8,671 nucleotides of DNA from Candidatus Zixiibacteriota bacterium (GTDB taxonomy: Bacteria > Zixibacteria > MSB-5A5 > GN15 > PGXB01). The position numbers were made by a program, and so were the translations under genes. A model generated the notes under the pieces. That model saw only the letters and a list, made by a program, of their open reading frames with translations. It made no database searches and was not told the DNA's origin. Numbering within the stretch: position 1 is the first letter of the stretch; the number at the start of each line of letters is the position of its first letter. Below are positions 7,035 to 8,671 of this stretch, one piece after another. The stretch is taken from assembly GCA_026397495.1 (NCBI GenBank), contig JAPLUS010000071.1, forward strand, positions 1 to 8,671. The letters run 5' to 3'.

Positions 7035-7990
7035 CGCATAAAATCATCTCCCCTCTTGGGACAAATATTTTTCACACAGGAGATACAGGGAAGGCGGTCT
7101 TTGATAATAACGATCTTGCGATCGGATAGAGGCGAGGTTTCGGCCGGATTATCGGCGCCGGAGAGAACCACTATTGGAATTTGTACAGTGGCGGCTAAAT
7201 GGGCCAGCCCGGAGTCGTTGCCGATAAAGAGCGCCGCTTGCCTGAGAATAGCCGCCGCCGTTCCAATATTGGTTAAGCCACAGAGATTAATAATTTCCTT
7301 CTGACCATTTTTAACCTTCTCCCCTGCGGCCTGTTCGGCGATAGTGCCAAGCAAAACAATTCTGGCTTCCCTTTGTTCAATTATCCGGCGAGAGAGAGAC
7401 GCATAGTTATCCGCTCCCCAGCGGCGTGATTCCGCTACCGCCTGCGGAGCGACAGCTATGAAGCGATCTGACGATGCCAGTCCATGTTCTTGCATCAATT
7501 TGCCGGCCTTATCGGCATTGGCCGGAATGAGATTAATGTGAGGAGATTCCACAGGCAATTCACGGCCCGCAAAATGCTCTATCAATTTATGGTATAGCCG
7601 GGCACGATGCACAATTGAAGCGGGCCGATCCATAATATCGTTAAGAAGAAAACCCCGCCAATCAGAACGATAGCCGGTTCTTTTTTTAAAGCCCGCCAGA
7701 AAAAAGATCAGGGCCGAGGAAAATGACGGTGTCAGGAGTATTCCCGAGTTATACCGGTTCTGTCGCAGAAGTCGTATCTGAGATTGAATGGCCCAATACC
7801 CATGAAGATCGTCTGATTCAAGGAAAAGAAATCCGGTCCGCGGGATCCCGGCAAGGATGGTTTCGGCCCAGCGCGGCATCAGCAAGCTTATTTCATATTG
7901 ATCGGAATTCAAGGCAAGAGCCTTCACGGCGGGGAGCGCCATAAGGCAATCGCCGAGATGATTAGGGGTTCTGACAACAATCTTGTTCAT
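6959..7990 (-). CDS. Glycosyltransferase family 9 (ADP-heptose:LPS heptosyltransferase-like)
   Basis: The 343-residue protein has the two-domain GT-B layout of family 9, which transfers heptose from an ADP-sugar to the LPS inner core at the cytoplasmic face. The N-terminus VRTPNHLGDCLMALPAVKAL (6-25) is the acceptor-domain signature, with Asp14 as likely catalytic residue. RTGYRSDWRGFLL (104-116) is a second conserved block. In the donor domain, ESRRWGADNYASL (187-199) corresponds to the K/R-RWP block and GNDSGLAHLAA (257-267) is the nucleotide-sugar site. The tail has a CxxC...C...CM pattern (Cys302, 305, 310, 320), common in WaaF-like members. It starts 38 bases after the acyltransferase gene, with only a weak purine-rich site before the ATG. 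The last 25 or so codons overlap the kinase frame, and the final residues after CMREAEIVWKL may not be native. WaaF-like is my best guess; the exact acceptor is unknown. Confidence 0.92.
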   Translation of the reverse strand: MNKIVVRTPNHLGDCLMALPAVKALALNSDQYEISLLMPRWAETILAGIPRTGFLFLESDDLHGYWAIQSQIRLLRQNRYNSGILLTPSFSSALIFFLAGFKKRTGYRSDWRGFLLNDIMDRPASIVHRARLYHKLIEHFAGRELPVESPHINLIPANADKAGKLMQEHGLASSDRFIAVAPQAVAESRRWGADNYASLSRRIIEQREARIVLLGTIAEQAAGEKVKNGQKEIINLCGLTNIGTAAAILRQAALFIGNDSGLAHLAATVQIPIVVLSGADNPAETSPLSDRKIVIIKDRLPCISCVKNICPKRGDDFMRCMREAEIVWKLCRLVISGSSIINR

Positions 7991-8028
7991 CTTTTCATTT
8001 CACGCGGGACCATGGTCCGGCCGGTTTT

Positions 8029-8671
8029 TCAATCCAGTTTCCAGCGTCGATGCGTCCACATCCATTGGGATGGATATTTCCGGATCGCTTCTTCAAAGAG
8101 TGACGTGTACGCCTGGGTCATGGTCAGAATATCTTTATCGGTATCGCCGGTCCGGGGAGGATATATCGGGGGGAAAACAACGGCGTGGCGATGGTTGTAA
8201 TCCTGACGGAGCAAATAGCCGGCGATAATCGGACAGTCGACTTTAATCGCAAAGGCAGCCGGACCTTTGGGAGCGGAGACAGGTCGGCCAAAAAACTGTA
8301 CCACGGCGCCCCCCGAGGCGGCATGCTGGTCGGAAACGACTGCCACCAGACGATTGGACCGAAGTGATTTTATAACATGCCGGCTGGCGACGCCGACCGG
8401 GATAATACCGACCCCCAGTGATTTGCGGAATGATATCAGGAGATGGTCAACATACGGGTTGTGTTGTTCCCCCACCAGCAAATCAAGCGGATAACCACAG
8501 GCGGCCACCCAGCCGGCCAGAAGCTCCCAGCTGCCGAAGTGGCCGCTTGTAACTATTGCCCCTTTCCCCTCTTTGAGCACTTGATTGAGAATATCCTGAC
8601 CTTCCGAAGTAACCAACGAGAGAATTTTCTCCTTTGTCAGGACCGGCTGACGGGCGAATTCCACCGAGGCC
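8029..8671 (-). CDS. Lysophospholipid/lipid A acyltransferase, LpxL/HtrB-like (5' partial)
   Basis: The frame is open to the right edge, so the first 80-100 residues, including the usual N-terminal membrane helix, lie outside; the GTG at 8664 is probably internal. Counting that GTG as 1, the catalytic HX4E motif is GHFGSWELL (41-49), with His42 and Glu47. HNPYVDHLL (68-76) is the next family block, then VSDQHAASGG (109-118), FFGRPVSAPKGPAAFA (124-139) and the C-terminal PSQWMWTHRRWK signature just before the stop. The family adds a secondary acyl chain from acyl-ACP to a lipid A precursor at the inner membrane. It heads the visible envelope cluster, followed by the GT9 gene 38 bases on. Which acyl chain it adds cannot be told. 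Confidence 0.93.
   Translation of the reverse strand, partial: ASVEFARQPVLTKEKILSLVTSEGQDILNQVLKEGKGAIVTSGHFGSWELLAGWVAACGYPLDLLVGEQHNPYVDHLLISFRKSLGVGIIPVGVASRHVIKSLRSNRLVAVVSDQHAASGGAVVQFFGRPVSAPKGPAAFAIKVDCPIIAGYLLRQDYNHRHAVVFPPIYPPRTGDTDKDILTMTQAYTSLFEEAIRKYPSQWMWTHRRWKLD

Noticed and set aside
7031..7086. Four-cysteine pattern at the end of the GT9 protein as a novel metal site
   Set aside because: CxxC...C...CM tails are common in WaaF-like GT9 proteins, so the pattern supports the family call and is not new.
8124..8324. 66-codon minus-strand frame and overlapping plus-strand frames within the acyltransferase gene
   Set aside because: They lie wholly inside a gene with intact catalytic motifs and have no recognisable content of their own.

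Overview
The window looks like chromosomal DNA of a Gram-negative bacterium. It carries a lipid A-type acyltransferase and an ADP-heptose-type glycosyltransferase, both of which belong to an outer membrane with LPS or LOS. Hand-sampled 60-base lines range from about 35 to 68% G+C. The mix of TldD/TldE, a secreted repeat protein and a compact lipid A/heptose cluster would suit a candidate phylum of the FCB/Zixibacteria kind, but that placement is an impression and not a result.

Layout from left to right. (1) The 3' part of a plus-strand sensor histidine kinase gene (1-1198) enters from the left edge; its start lies outside the window. (2) It converges on a minus-strand single-gene unit (3054-1291) encoding a 587-residue exported protein built of four repeats, the last three spaced exactly 137 residues apart. 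This unit has its own candidate promoter and a clear intrinsic terminator. (3) Next is a minus-strand two-gene operon, tldD then tldE (6000-3209), with an ATGA overlap, a candidate promoter and a strong intrinsic terminator. (4) A minus-strand envelope cluster runs in from the right edge: a lipid A-type acyltransferase missing its N-terminus at the window edge (8671-8029), a GT9 heptosyltransferase-like gene (7990-6959), and a PfkB-family sugar kinase (7034-6168). The kinase frame begins inside the glycosyltransferase gene and appears to lack the family's N-terminal substrate-binding part.

The acyltransferase and glycosyltransferase fit assembly of the lipid A/inner core. The kinase may have had a sugar-activation role beside them, but its truncation makes its present activity doubtful. 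TldD and TldE should form one metalloprotease complex. The exported repeat protein is separated from tldDE by a terminator, so it is probably independently expressed; its function is unknown. No mobile element, CRISPR array, tRNA or rRNA was recognised. The two gene-free gaps (3055-3208 and 6001-6167) are each under 200 bases and hold the promoter, terminator and palindrome signals listed.
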